A DNA stretch of 64,000 nt, taken from an uncultured Flavobacteriales bacterium (GTDB lineage: Bacteria > Bacteroidota > Bacteroidia > Flavobacteriales > BACL11). The position numbers were made by a program, and so were the translations under genes. The notes under the pieces were generated by a model that saw only the letters and a list, made by a program, of their open reading frames with translations, was not told where the DNA came from and did no database searches. The stretch spans positions 27,861-91,860 of the forward strand of contig CAJQRK010000005.1 in assembly GCA_905612305.1 (NCBI GenBank). The letters run 5' to 3'. Below, piece after piece: positions 8,514 to 17,499 of this stretch (positions are counted from its first letter, which is position 1; each line of letters opens with the position of its first letter).

Positions 8514-11500
8514 ATGAATAATAAAATAAAACAAATCGTAAGCCTTTCGTTAGTACTGCTAGCAGTTAGTGTTATGGCAAAAGAAAATGTATACAGCCCA
8601 GGCGCAACCTCTGTAGTAAACACTAAAGTTGCTGCGGGCTGTGATCCCTCTTCCTCACAAACAGATTTAGATGTAAATAATGTTAGAACTACAATAATGG
8701 GTGGTGGAGATATGTGGTGGAACTTATCTGATGCAAGGTATGAAATTCCAAAAGATGGAAATAGACATTCTTTATTTGCTGGAGCACTTTGGATTGGAGG
8801 TGTTGATGATGGAGGTCAATTAAAGGTTGCAGCTATGACCTACAGGCAAGGCGGTAATGATTTTTGGCCAGGCCCTTTGGATGAAGTGACTGCACTAATT
8901 ACTGCTAGCGAGTGTGCTCTATGGGATAAGCATTTTAAAATAACACGAGAAGAAGTGGAATTCCATGTCGATAATTATTTAGACCCTAATTATACAATGC
9001 CAGCATCAATTAAAAACTGGCCAGCTCACGGAAATTATAATAATCCTTTTGTTGGTTTTAGAAATCTTGCCCCCTTTTATTCCCCAACCGGCAATATTGA
9101 TTATGACCCAGAGAGTGGTGATTATCCTGATTATAATATTACAGGCACTAATGATAACGCTTCACTATTTGGCGATCAAACACTTTGGTGGGTATTTAAT
9201 GATAAAGGAAATATTCATACAGAAACTGAAGCAGAGCCATTAGGACTGGAGATTCATGCGCAGGCCTTTGGTTTTACATCTGACAATGAAGTGAATGATA
9301 TGACTTTTTACAATTATAAAATTATTAACCGTTCTACCACACCACTAAATGACACATATTTTGGGCAATGGGTAGATGCTGATTTAGGATTTTATTTGGA
9401 TGATTATGTAGGTTGTGATGTAGGTTTAGGACTTGGTTTTTGTTATAATGGTGATGCAGAAGATGAGGGGGCTGCAGGATATGGATTTAACCCACCTGCA
9501 ATTGGAGTAGATTTTTTCCAAGGGCCACTTGCAGATAAATTTGATGGGATTAATAATGATAACGATTTTGATACTCTTGGTTTTCCTATTATTGATGAAG
9601 GAACAAATGGAATAGATGATGATAATGATGGTCTAATTGATGAATTAGATGAGAGGGAGCAAATTATAATGTCAAAATTTGTATATTATAACAATGACTT
9701 CACTGTTACTGGAAATCCTGAAAACGGAACACATATATATAACTATTTAAGAGGTATCTGGAAAGATAATGTACCAATGACTTTTGGTGGTGATGGGCAT
9801 GGTGGAGGACAAGGCACAACACCAACTGAATGTAATTTTATGTTCCCTGGAACATCAGATGATCAATTCACAGGGCAAGAATGGACAGAAGTTACTGCTG
9901 GTAATGTCCCTGCAGACAGAAGGTTTATTCAATCTGCAGGCCCTTTCACTTTAGAGCCAGGCGCAGTAAATGAAATTACTACTGGTGTAGTTTGGGCTAG
10001 AGCTAAATCTGGTGGCCAAACAGCATCTATTGCTTTAGTGAAAACTTACGATAGAGAGGCGCAAGCGTTATTTGATAATAATTTTAACATTCTTAACGGG
10101 CCAGATGCTCCTGATTTACAAATACAAGAATTAGACAAGCAACTTGTATTCACGTTATCTAATAGTGGAATTTCTAATAACATTAATGAGTCTTACTCAG
10201 AGAAAGACCCTTATATTAAAAAGTCAATAAATGCAAATAGTCAATATTATGAATTTCAAGGGTATTTAGTGTATCAGTTGGCAAACGCTACTGTATCAGC
10301 AACTGATTTGACTGATCCTGACTTAGCTCGATTAATTTATAGAAGTGATATTAATGATGATGTAACAGGAATAGTTAACCAGTATTTAGATCCTTCATTA
10401 GGAGTGTACACCCCAATTGAAGAAGTGTCTTCTATATTAAACTCTGGAGTTGTTGGTTCTGTGGATAAAGGCATACAATTCTCTTTCCAAGTTTCAGATG
10501 ATAGGTTTGCTGCAGGAAACACACGATTAGTAAATCATAATACCTATTATTATATGTCTATGGCTTACGGCTACAATATGGCGGAGGAAAATGCATCTCC
10601 TTATGATGTAAATGCACCAGATTATGATGGAAGAAATCAGCCGTATATTTCAGGAAGAAAAAATATTCAGACATATTCTGCTATTCCTCATTTTACAGAG
10701 CCTGAAGCTGGAGGTACAACATTAAATGCTTCTTATGGTGATGGAGTGAAAATCACAAGAGTTGAAGGGCAAGGTAATGGAGGTAATAGTTTAGAATTAA
10801 CAAAAACAACGGTTGACGAAATTCTTGCCTCAAATGATCATAGGAGTTTGTACCCAGTCTATAAAGCAGGACAAGGACCAATTGAAATAACTGTTGTTGA
10901 CCCAGTTAAAATACCTGAGGGGGATTATGGCTTAAAACTTGAGGATCCTATTTTTACAGGAACTGCAATTACATCATACGGTAAATGGACTTTACTTGAT
11001 GAAGCAACTGGGGTAACAGTAGCTTCTGCAAATCAGAATATTGTTTTAGGTTCGGAAAAGTATATTACAGCTTTAGGATTAAATATAAAAATAAAACAAG
11101 CATTAAACCCTGGTACTGATCCAGATAATATTGCTGAAAACGGTTTGATTTCTGGGACTATTGAGTTTGAAGATCAAAATGATAGATGGCTAAGTGGTGT
11201 GGCTGATAGAGATGATGATAATGGATTTTTGTGGGGTTTAAATTGGATAAGAGCGGGGTCTCAGACTAATGACGATGACGCAAAAATGAGTGATTACAAT
11301 CAGAATGATGATCCAAATGGCGTCTATGAAGGAGCTGTTGTACAAACTAATGTTCTTTTTGGAGGACTGGAAAGTACAGGAGGTACGTGGGCACCTTATT
11401 CTTTTGCCTCAAATATGAATGACGGTCCTGGTTTTAGCAGTACCGTAACAAATAGTTATTCAAAGTTTGAAAACACCAATTCAGTTGATATTGTATTTAC

Positions 11501-12776
11501 AAATGATATGTCAAATTGGTCAAAAGTATGTGTAGTTGAGGCTCAGGATGATCCTGCACTAGCAATTGGGAACCAAGTAAAAATGGGATTAAGACAAAGT
11601 CCTTCATTAGATATTAATGGAGCTCTTGCAAATGATGGCACTATGGGAATGAGCTATTTCCCAGGTTACGCAATTGATGTAGAAACAGGAGAGCGTCTAA
11701 ATATCATTTTTTCAGAAGATTCTTGGTCAACTTCCGAAAACGGAAATGATATGCTTTGGAACCCTACTGATAAAATTGTCACCGATCAGTTTCCGCAATA
11801 CGATCCAAGTGCAGATCCTGGAGAACAATTTTCAGGAGGTAATTATTTATTAGGAGGCAAACATTTTATCTATATAGTCAAAGGAGAATCTTGGGTAAAA
11901 GGTATTGAAGATTATGTTAACGGAAATTTAATAGATGTTGGAAATTCACCAAATTATGATGAATGTGCATGGGTTTATGAAAAACTGGCTAATTATACAC
12001 CACTTTTAGTTGCTCAATTTGATGTATTTGAAAATATAACTTGGGTAGGAGTTCCGTTATTAGCTCCAGGTAGAACTTTACGAACGGACCCTAATGGGAT
12101 ACGAAATGATGCTACAGTTAAGTTAAGAGTTACAAAACCATATAAACAATATGAGACAGTTGATGATGACAAGTTTTTTAATAAAAACATGGCTCTGACT
12201 GCAGGGAATACTTATGTTGTAGCATATTTCAACTCATCCTTGACAAATCCGCAAGGATCATGGGGCGGACAAACAGTAACTCATGATGGAACTACATATG
12301 CACCTGGAGATGAATTTATAGCAACAACAACATCCTTCACGGGTAGCACTAAATCTAGAGTAATTGAACATACTGCCTTAAATGCGTTTAGCCCAATTTA
12401 TCGTTTTAATACGGATGATATTGTTGCTAATAAAGGTAATCTTCAGGTAGCTAAGGGGGCAATGGAAACGATTAAAGCCGTGCCTAACCCTTATTATGGT
12501 TATTCTTCTTATGAGGTGAATCAGTTAGACAACAGAGTTAAGATTACTAATTTACCACAGCGAGCAACAATTTCTATTTTTACCGTGAGTGGTACTTTGG
12601 TGCGTAAAATGAAAAAGGATGATGCAGTAACTTCTATTGATTGGGATTTGAAAAATGATTATGGAATTCCAATTGCAAGTGGGTTATATATTATTCATAT
12701 AAATGCTCCTGGTGTAGGAGAAAAAGTAATAAAATGGTTTGGTGCATTACGCCCGATTGATTTAGATACTTTCTAA
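8514..12776 (+). CDS. Large exported protein with Ca-binding-like Asp-rich segment and T9SS-like C-terminal domain
   Basis: A 1420-aa protein with a signal peptide (MNNKIKQIVSLSLVLLAVSVMA). The N-terminal third resembles a conserved Bacteroidota secreted family (GALWIGGVDDGGQLKVAAMTYRQGG; FYNYKIINRS). At about residues 343-380 there is an Asp/Asn-rich run like thrombospondin type 3 repeats (DGINNDNDFD, then GIDDDNDGLIDELDE), likely calcium binding. The last ~90 residues (KAVPNPYYGYSSYE, RATISIFTVSGTLVRKM, ...IPIASGLYIIHI) form a FlgD-like/T9SS type A-like sorting domain, but the protein extends past the usual KxIK end with WFGALRPIDLDTF. Between a TonB-like receptor and a PorV-like gene, it is probably the surface cargo or partner of that pair. 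No enzymatic motif was recognised. Confidence 0.82.
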   Translation: MNNKIKQIVSLSLVLLAVSVMAKENVYSPGATSVVNTKVAAGCDPSSSQTDLDVNNVRTTIMGGGDMWWNLSDARYEIPKDGNRHSLFAGALWIGGVDDGGQLKVAAMTYRQGGNDFWPGPLDEVTALITASECALWDKHFKITREEVEFHVDNYLDPNYTMPASIKNWPAHGNYNNPFVGFRNLAPFYSPTGNIDYDPESGDYPDYNITGTNDNASLFGDQTLWWVFNDKGNIHTETEAEPLGLEIHAQAFGFTSDNEVNDMTFYNYKIINRSTTPLNDTYFGQWVDADLGFYLDDYVGCDVGLGLGFCYNGDAEDEGAAGYGFNPPAIGVDFFQGPLADKFDGINNDNDFDTLGFPIIDEGTNGIDDDNDGLIDELDEREQIIMSKFVYYNNDFTVTGNPENGTHIYNYLRGIWKDNVPMTFGGDGHGGGQGTTPTECNFMFPGTSDDQFTGQEWTEVTAGNVPADRRFIQSAGPFTLEPGAVNEITTGVVWARAKSGGQTASIALVKTYDREAQALFDNNFNILNGPDAPDLQIQELDKQLVFTLSNSGISNNINESYSEKDPYIKKSINANSQYYEFQGYLVYQLANATVSATDLTDPDLARLIYRSDINDDVTGIVNQYLDPSLGVYTPIEEVSSILNSGVVGSVDKGIQFSFQVSDDRFAAGNTRLVNHNTYYYMSMAYGYNMAEENASPYDVNAPDYDGRNQPYISGRKNIQTYSAIPHFTEPEAGGTTLNASYGDGVKITRVEGQGNGGNSLELTKTTVDEILASNDHRSLYPVYKAGQGPIEITVVDPVKIPEGDYGLKLEDPIFTGTAITSYGKWTLLDEATGVTVASANQNIVLGSEKYITALGLNIKIKQALNPGTDPDNIAENGLISGTIEFEDQNDRWLSGVADRDDDNGFLWGLNWIRAGSQTNDDDAKMSDYNQNDDPNGVYEGAVVQTNVLFGGLESTGGTWAPYSFASNMNDGPGFSSTVTNSYSKFENTNSVDIVFTNDMSNWSKVCVVEAQDDPALAIGNQVKMGLRQSPSLDINGALANDGTMGMSYFPGYAIDVETGERLNIIFSEDSWSTSENGNDMLWNPTDKIVTDQFPQYDPSADPGEQFSGGNYLLGGKHFIYIVKGESWVKGIEDYVNGNLIDVGNSPNYDECAWVYEKLANYTPLLVAQFDVFENITWVGVPLLAPGRTLRTDPNGIRNDATVKLRVTKPYKQYETVDDDKFFNKNMALTAGNTYVVAYFNSSLTNPQGSWGGQTVTHDGTTYAPGDEFIATTTSFTGSTKSRVIEHTALNAFSPIYRFNTDDIVANKGNLQVAKGAMETIKAVPNPYYGYSSYEVNQLDNRVKITNLPQRATISIFTVSGTLVRKMKKDDAVTSIDWDLKNDYGIPIASGLYIIHINAPGVGEKVIKWFGALRPIDLDTF

Positions 12777-12814
12777 AAATAAAAAAAGATTAGACGATTA
12801 TAAATATTATAGAT

Positions 12815-13879
12815 ATGAAACAAATTAATAACAGGATAAAAGTAATAGGACTTATTGCATTAATATTGCTTCCTCTTAATACTATATTTGCAGGAAATCC
12901 GCAAAGAGCAGGACAAGCTGGGGCTTCCGAATTGTTAATCAACCCATGGGCTAGAACTTCTGGATGGGCAGGTGCAAATATAGCAGGTGTAAGAGGACTG
13001 GAAGGAATTTATTCTAATGTTGCTGGCTTGGCATTTACTGAAAAAACAGAATTAATTTTCTCGCAAACTCAATGGTTAAAGATAGGTGATGATGCTGTAA
13101 GTAATATTAGTTCTTTTGGTTTCTCACAAAAAGTAGGAGAATCAGGAGTACTTGGTTTTTCTGTAATGAGTATGGATTTTGGCAAGATTGAAATTACTAC
13201 TACTGGTTCTCCTGATGGTGGTCTAGGAACATTTGCTCCTAAATTTATGAACATAGCACTCTCATATGCTAAGATTTTCTCTAACAGTATTTACGGAGGA
13301 ATGACTATTAAAATGATTTCTGAGCAAATTTCTAACGTAGGGGCTAATGGTGTCGCTTTGGACGCAGGTATTCAATATGTCACAGGAGAAAAAGATAATT
13401 TGAAGTTCGGTATTTCATTAAAGAATGTAGGGCCAAGGATGTCATTCTCTGGTGATGGACTTTCTTTTAGAGGTATTGTAGGCGATGCAGATGATTATAA
13501 AATGACGGTTGAGCAAAGGTCTTCTGAAGTTGAATTACCAGCATTATTAAATATTGGTATATCATACGATATTAATGTATTAAAACACAGAATAACAGGA
13601 GCTGGAACTTTTACATCAAACTCTTTTCAAAAGGATCAATATCGTTTAGGGTGTGAGTATTCCTACAAAGAATTGTTTATGCTACGAACCGGCTATACTT
13701 ATCAAGAGGGAGTCACAGATCCATCAACAAGAACAACTGCTTTAAGAGGTCCTTCAGCTGGATTTACTGTTGAGCTTCCAATGGGTAGCAATGGTACAAC
13801 TTTCGGTTTGGATTATTCTTACCGTCATACTGATCCTTTCCAAGGCTCACATACTATTGGGGCTACTATTAATTTATAA
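12815..13879 (+). CDS. PorV/PorQ-family outer-membrane protein
   Basis: A 354-aa barrel protein with a signal peptide (ending NTIFAGNP) and the PorV-type start of the mature chain: QAGASELLINPWARTSGWAGAN, followed by YSNVAGLAF. FadL-like beta strands fill the rest, ending in the strand HTIGATINL. PorV is the T9SS outer-membrane shuttle that binds C-terminal sorting domains and passes cargo from the SprA translocon to the cell surface. This copy is linked to a TonB-like receptor and a large cargo-like protein rather than to porU, so it is more likely a dedicated paralogue than the core PorV. A likely terminator follows at 13907-13929. Confidence 0.87.
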   Translation: MKQINNRIKVIGLIALILLPLNTIFAGNPQRAGQAGASELLINPWARTSGWAGANIAGVRGLEGIYSNVAGLAFTEKTELIFSQTQWLKIGDDAVSNISSFGFSQKVGESGVLGFSVMSMDFGKIEITTTGSPDGGLGTFAPKFMNIALSYAKIFSNSIYGGMTIKMISEQISNVGANGVALDAGIQYVTGEKDNLKFGISLKNVGPRMSFSGDGLSFRGIVGDADDYKMTVEQRSSEVELPALLNIGISYDINVLKHRITGAGTFTSNSFQKDQYRLGCEYSYKELFMLRTGYTYQEGVTDPSTRTTALRGPSAGFTVELPMGSNGTTFGLDYSYRHTDPFQGSHTIGATINL

Positions 13880-13906
13880 AATAAAAACAAAACATATTAT
13901 GTTCAG

Positions 13907-13929
13907 AAAGGAAGGCAACTTCTTTTTTT
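13907..13929 (+). terminator. Probable intrinsic terminator after the PorV-like gene
   Basis: An 8-bp stem, AAAGGAAG with CTTCTTTT (one G-U), closes a GCAA tetraloop and runs into a T stretch. It lies 28 nt after the PorV-like stop and 23 nt before greA, separating the two units. The stem is A/T-rich, so strength is uncertain. Confidence 0.5.
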
Positions 13930-13951
13930 GGCATTTATAAGCATAAGAATT

Positions 13952-14425
13952 ATGAGTACAATATATTTATCGCAAGAAGGATACAATAACTTAAAAGTAG
14001 AATTAAACGCTTTAAAATCTGTAGATCGCCCAAGAATAATTAATCAAATTGCGGAAGCAAGAGATAAGGGGGATTTGTCAGAAAACGCAGAATATGATGC
14101 AGCTAAAGAAGCGCAAGGGTTATTGGAAGCTAGGATTGCTAAATTAGAGAATGATGTGTCAAATGCACGTGTATTAGATAAATCAGAAATGGACACATCA
14201 TCCGTACATTTATTAACAAAAGTTACCATTAAGAATATGGCAAATGGCATGGAAATGACCTATGCTATTGTCTCTGAAACTGAAGCTGATTTGGCTGCAA
14301 AAAAGATTTCGGCTACCTCCCCTATAGGTAAAGGCTTATTAGGGAAATCTGTTGGGGAGATTACTGATATTGAAGTGCCAAATGGTATTATGCATTTTGA
14401 GATTATCAAAATAGAAAGACTATAG
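13952..14425 (+). CDS. greA: Transcription elongation factor GreA
   Basis: A 157-aa protein that enters the RNA polymerase secondary channel and stimulates cleavage of backtracked RNA. The N-terminal coiled coil (LSQEGYNNLKVELNALKSVDRPRI, then the tip IAEARDKGDLSENAEYDAAKEAQ with the acidic DLSENAEYD) is diagnostic, and the C-terminal FKBP-like domain includes TSPIGKGLLGKSVGE. I start at ATG 13952 (MSTIYLSQEG); the frame is open upstream to 13928 but those residues are not family-like and overlap the preceding terminator. The stop TAG shares its G with the GTG start of the next gene. Confidence 0.96.
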   Translation: MSTIYLSQEGYNNLKVELNALKSVDRPRIINQIAEARDKGDLSENAEYDAAKEAQGLLEARIAKLENDVSNARVLDKSEMDTSSVHLLTKVTIKNMANGMEMTYAIVSETEADLAAKKISATSPIGKGLLGKSVGEITDIEVPNGIMHFEIIKIERL

Positions 14426-14817
14426 TGTCAAGTATTTTCTCTAAAATAGTGAGTGATGATATTCCTGCATATAAGGTTGCCGAGAATGAGAATCACTTAG
14501 CATTTTTGGATATTTTTCCTTTAGCAAAAGGGCACGTTTTAGTTATTCCTAAAAAGGAAATAGATTATATTTTTGATATTACTTCAGACGACTATTTAGA
14601 ACTTTGGAAATTTGCACAAAAAGTAGCTAAGGGTATGGATAAAGTAATTGAATGTGAAAGAATTGGAGTAGCTGTCATTGGTATTGAAGTCCCTCATGCT
14701 CACATTCATCTAGTGCCTCTCAATAATGTGTCTGATATTAATTTTGAGCGACCAAAACTGAAGTTTTCTGAAGATGAAATGAAAGTCATTTCCGATTTAA
14801 TTAAATCAGCTATTTAA
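14425..14817 (+). CDS. HIT-family nucleotide hydrolase/transferase
   Basis: A 130-aa HIT protein with the active-site triad HAHIHL (His91, 93, 95; the middle histidines attack the alpha-phosphate of substrates such as adenosine phosphoramidate). FLDIFPLAKGHVLVIPK (28-43) is the usual conserved hairpin. The start codon is GTG at 14425, overlapping the greA stop by one base, so it is translationally coupled to greA. The greA-HIT pairing is common in Bacteroidota. Its 3' end overlaps that of ruvC by 8 nt. The exact substrate is unknown. Confidence 0.94.
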   Translation: MSSIFSKIVSDDIPAYKVAENENHLAFLDIFPLAKGHVLVIPKKEIDYIFDITSDDYLELWKFAQKVAKGMDKVIECERIGVAVIGIEVPHAHIHLVPLNNVSDINFERPKLKFSEDEMKVISDLIKSAI

Positions 14818-15361
14818 GTTTATCAGGGTTATCTTTTAGAAAGGATCCCCAACCAGTATACTTCTTACCTGTTCCGCTAGGATTTCTTTGAAAATAATGA
14901 CAAACTGCAGCAGCCAATCCATCTGTTGCATCCAAGTGTTTAGGCATTTCATTAATGTTTAAAAGAGATTTCAACATGGCTGCAACCTGTTCTTTACTGG
15001 CAGTTCCCTTTCCAGTAATAGCCATCTTTATTTTTTTTGGTGCGTATTCAAATATAGGAACATCACGGTAAAGGGCTGCTGACATGGCTACTCCTTGTGC
15101 TCTTCCTAACTTTAACATGGATTGTACATTCTTACCAAAAAAAGGAGCCTCAACAGCCAATTCGTCTGGTTTGTACTCATCAACTAATTGCAATGTGCGT
15201 TCAAAGATTCGTTTTAACTTTAATTCATGAGAACTTAGTTTTGAAAGATGCAAAACCCCCATTTGAATAAGCTCCATTTGATTTTCTTTAATATGAATAA
15301 GTCCATATCCCATTATTGTGGTCCCAGGATCTATTCCTAATATGATTTTATCAGTCTGCAA
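14810..15361 (-). CDS. ruvC: Holliday junction resolvase RuvC
   Basis: A 183-aa endonuclease that cuts Holliday junctions symmetrically with RuvAB. The four catalytic acids are present: Asp11 (LGIDPGT), Glu71 (AVEAPFF), Asp144 and Asp147 (HLDATDGLAAAVCH). The start is TTG 15361: the in-frame codons just upstream contain a stop, and MQTDKIILGIDPGT has the right spacing. The last ~20 residues are basic. The gene is convergent with the HIT gene and divergent from the flippase-like gene, whose promoter box lies 5 nt before the ruvC start. Confidence 0.96.
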   Translation of the reverse strand: MQTDKIILGIDPGTTIMGYGLIHIKENQMELIQMGVLHLSKLSSHELKLKRIFERTLQLVDEYKPDELAVEAPFFGKNVQSMLKLGRAQGVAMSAALYRDVPIFEYAPKKIKMAITGKGTASKEQVAAMLKSLLNINEMPKHLDATDGLAAAVCHYFQRNPSGTGKKYTGWGSFLKDNPDKLK

Positions 15362-15365
15362 TTGT

Positions 15366-15373
15366 TATCTTTG
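15366..15373 (+). promoter_or_regulatory. Bacteroidota -7 box (TATCTTTG) before the flippase-like gene
   Basis: An exact TAnnTTTG match 31 nt before ATG 15404, in the short gap to the divergent ruvC gene. Confidence 0.6.
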
Positions 15374-15403
15374 TTTTGAATAATTGTACAACAAAACTAA
15401 GCA

Positions 15404-16387
15404 ATGCTAAGCAGAAAAACGATTGGCTTTCTATTAAAAATTGGAATTGTGGCTTTTGCCCTTTTCTTTTTGTATGAGCAACTTACTGCTAAAAGTAGTG
15501 TAGAACAATTTAATAGTGATGCAATTTTACAGCAGATTAAGCAGCACTATGGTGTACTTGTAGTTATTTTACTTATGATGTTCTTGAATTGGTTTTTGGA
15601 AGCATTAAAGTGGCGATTTTTAATTTCAAAGATTGAGGACATATCCATTAAGCGTTCCATTAGAGCAATTTTTTCGGGTATTACGGTTTCGGCTTTTACG
15701 CCCAATAGAGTTGGAGAATATGGAGGTAGAGTTTTTTGTTTGGAAAAAGCAGACAGGGGGCAAGCCGTTTTGATTACTATAATTGGGTCTATGGCACAAT
15801 TAGTAACTACTATTGTTTTTGGCTGTATTGGCTTATTGTTTTTGCCAAAATATAAGCCTGAGTTTTATAACATAGTAAACTCTATAGAGTTTGGTTATCC
15901 TATTTTAGTATTTTTATTGGTGTTACTGAGTGTATTGATTGTATTTCTATTTCTAAACGTATCTCTATTTTCCACGATACTTTCTAAGATTAAATTTTTA
16001 AGCAAATATGAGAAATACAATGAAGTCTTTTCTTTTTATACTTCAGTTGAATTAGCAAAAGTACTTTTGTATTCCGTTGTAAGATATGCCGTATTTACTA
16101 CTCAGTTTTTTATTTTATTGCAATTGTTTGAGGTTGACATTGTCTATGTTGATGCAATTGTCTTAAACATGACAATGCTTTTTGTTATTTCAATAATCCC
16201 TAATTATTTTCCTATTTTTGAAATTGCCCAAAGAGGTCTTGTCGCTATTTCTCTTTTTAGTTTGGTTGTAGTTGGTCAAGAGGTTGAAATATTTTCAGCT
16301 ACTTTTATTATGTGGGTTATTAACCTTTTATTGCCTGCACTTATAGGAACGGTATTTATTTTCACGCTTAAATTCTTTCGTAAATAA
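15404..16387 (+). CDS. Flippase-like / lysylphosphatidylglycerol synthase TM-region family protein (UPF0104)
   Basis: A 327-aa integral membrane protein with about eight helices. The family signature is in the segment NWFLEALKWRFLI (residues ~62-74) and SAFTPNRVGEYGGRVF (~97-112), where Gly/Glu/Arg line the conserved loop. Relatives include the membrane part of MprF and YbhN, proposed to move lipids across the inner membrane; none of the catalytic LPG-synthase domain is present. It overlaps the following glycosyltransferase gene by one base (TAATG), a pairing that suggests work on a shared lipid-linked or membrane glycolipid substrate (inference). Confidence 0.88.
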   Translation: MLSRKTIGFLLKIGIVAFALFFLYEQLTAKSSVEQFNSDAILQQIKQHYGVLVVILLMMFLNWFLEALKWRFLISKIEDISIKRSIRAIFSGITVSAFTPNRVGEYGGRVFCLEKADRGQAVLITIIGSMAQLVTTIVFGCIGLLFLPKYKPEFYNIVNSIEFGYPILVFLLVLLSVLIVFLFLNVSLFSTILSKIKFLSKYEKYNEVFSFYTSVELAKVLLYSVVRYAVFTTQFFILLQLFEVDIVYVDAIVLNMTMLFVISIIPNYFPIFEIAQRGLVAISLFSLVVVGQEVEIFSATFIMWVINLLLPALIGTVFIFTLKFFRK

Positions 16388-17499
16388 TGCTATTTTTTAT
16401 TACAATCATTGTTTTCATTGCTATGCTGTATGGATTTCAAATCTTAAAATACCGTATTGGTTGGGATAAAATAAAACCTCTAAATAGGCAAGTATACACG
16501 CCAAAAGTGAGTGTTGTGATTGCTATGCGCAATGAAGAATCAGAAATAATACGATTAATCAAGGATCTTAAAAAACAAATTTACCCTACTGATAAATTGG
16601 AGTTTATTTTAGTAAACGATCATTCCTCTGACGCAACATGGGAATTGTTACAACAATCTACAATGGATAATTTACGAATTGTAAATATGCCTGACGGGGA
16701 GTTTGGCAAAAAGAATGCAATTAAAAAAGCCGTAGCCTTATCAGTGGGAGAAATTATATTGGCTACTGATGCAGATTGTAGTTTTTCGGCAACTTGGGTG
16801 CAAATAATGGCTTCCTGTTTTTCTAATTCAAGCATAAAATTAGTGTCTGGCCCTGTAGGATTTTACAAACAGAAAGGGGTTTTTCAAAGCTTACAGGCGC
16901 TAGAGTTTACTTCATTAATTGGTAGTGGTGCTGGTGCAATTGGAATGGATAGCGCAATCTTTTGTAATGGGGCAAATATGGCTTATCGAAAAGATGTTTT
17001 TTTGGAGGTAAATAATTTTGAAAATGATACGGTAGTTAGTGGTGATGATGTTTTTTTATTGCATAATGTGAAAGAAAAATACCCTAAGGCTATTGCTTTT
17101 GCAAAAGATGAAAATGCTATTGTTATTACTGAGGGAACGCAAAGCATAAAAGCTTTTATTAACCAGAGAAAAAGATGGACTGCTAAGAGTAGTGGCTACA
17201 AAGATTGTGCAAGTATTTACACTAGTTTTTTGGTGTTGGTTACAAATTTAATTGGCTTGTTTTTAGTGGGATTACTTTTTTTTGATTTACATTATCTTTA
17301 TTATTTCATCTTTTATTTTGGAATAAAATTCTTAGCTGATTTATTTTTGTTGTATCCAGTGCTTAGGTTTTTCAAGCGTAAAGATTTAATAAAATGGATT
17401 CTTCCATTTGAGTTATTCTATTCTTTTTACATAGTTTTGACTGTTGCTTTGTCTTTTACAAAATCATTTGAATGGAAAGGAAGAACGCATAAAAAATAA
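16387..17499 (+). CDS. Membrane-bound family 2 glycosyltransferase
   Basis: A 370-aa processive-type GT2. An N-terminal helix (2-20) anchors it; the GT-A domain shows VVIAMRNEE (43-51), LVNDHSSD (75-82), the metal-binding TDAD (127-130), SGDD (218-221, the catalytic acid region) and QRKRW (260-264). Two or three C-terminal helices follow. This order matches BcsA-like and ceramide-glucosyltransferase-like enzymes. The acceptor is unknown. It is coupled to the flippase-like gene upstream and is followed with no gap by a dppC-like gene. Confidence 0.92.
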   Translation: MLFFITIIVFIAMLYGFQILKYRIGWDKIKPLNRQVYTPKVSVVIAMRNEESEIIRLIKDLKKQIYPTDKLEFILVNDHSSDATWELLQQSTMDNLRIVNMPDGEFGKKNAIKKAVALSVGEIILATDADCSFSATWVQIMASCFSNSSIKLVSGPVGFYKQKGVFQSLQALEFTSLIGSGAGAIGMDSAIFCNGANMAYRKDVFLEVNNFENDTVVSGDDVFLLHNVKEKYPKAIAFAKDENAIVITEGTQSIKAFINQRKRWTAKSSGYKDCASIYTSFLVLVTNLIGLFLVGLLFFDLHYLYYFIFYFGIKFLADLFLLYPVLRFFKRKDLIKWILPFELFYSFYIVLTVALSFTKSFEWKGRTHKK

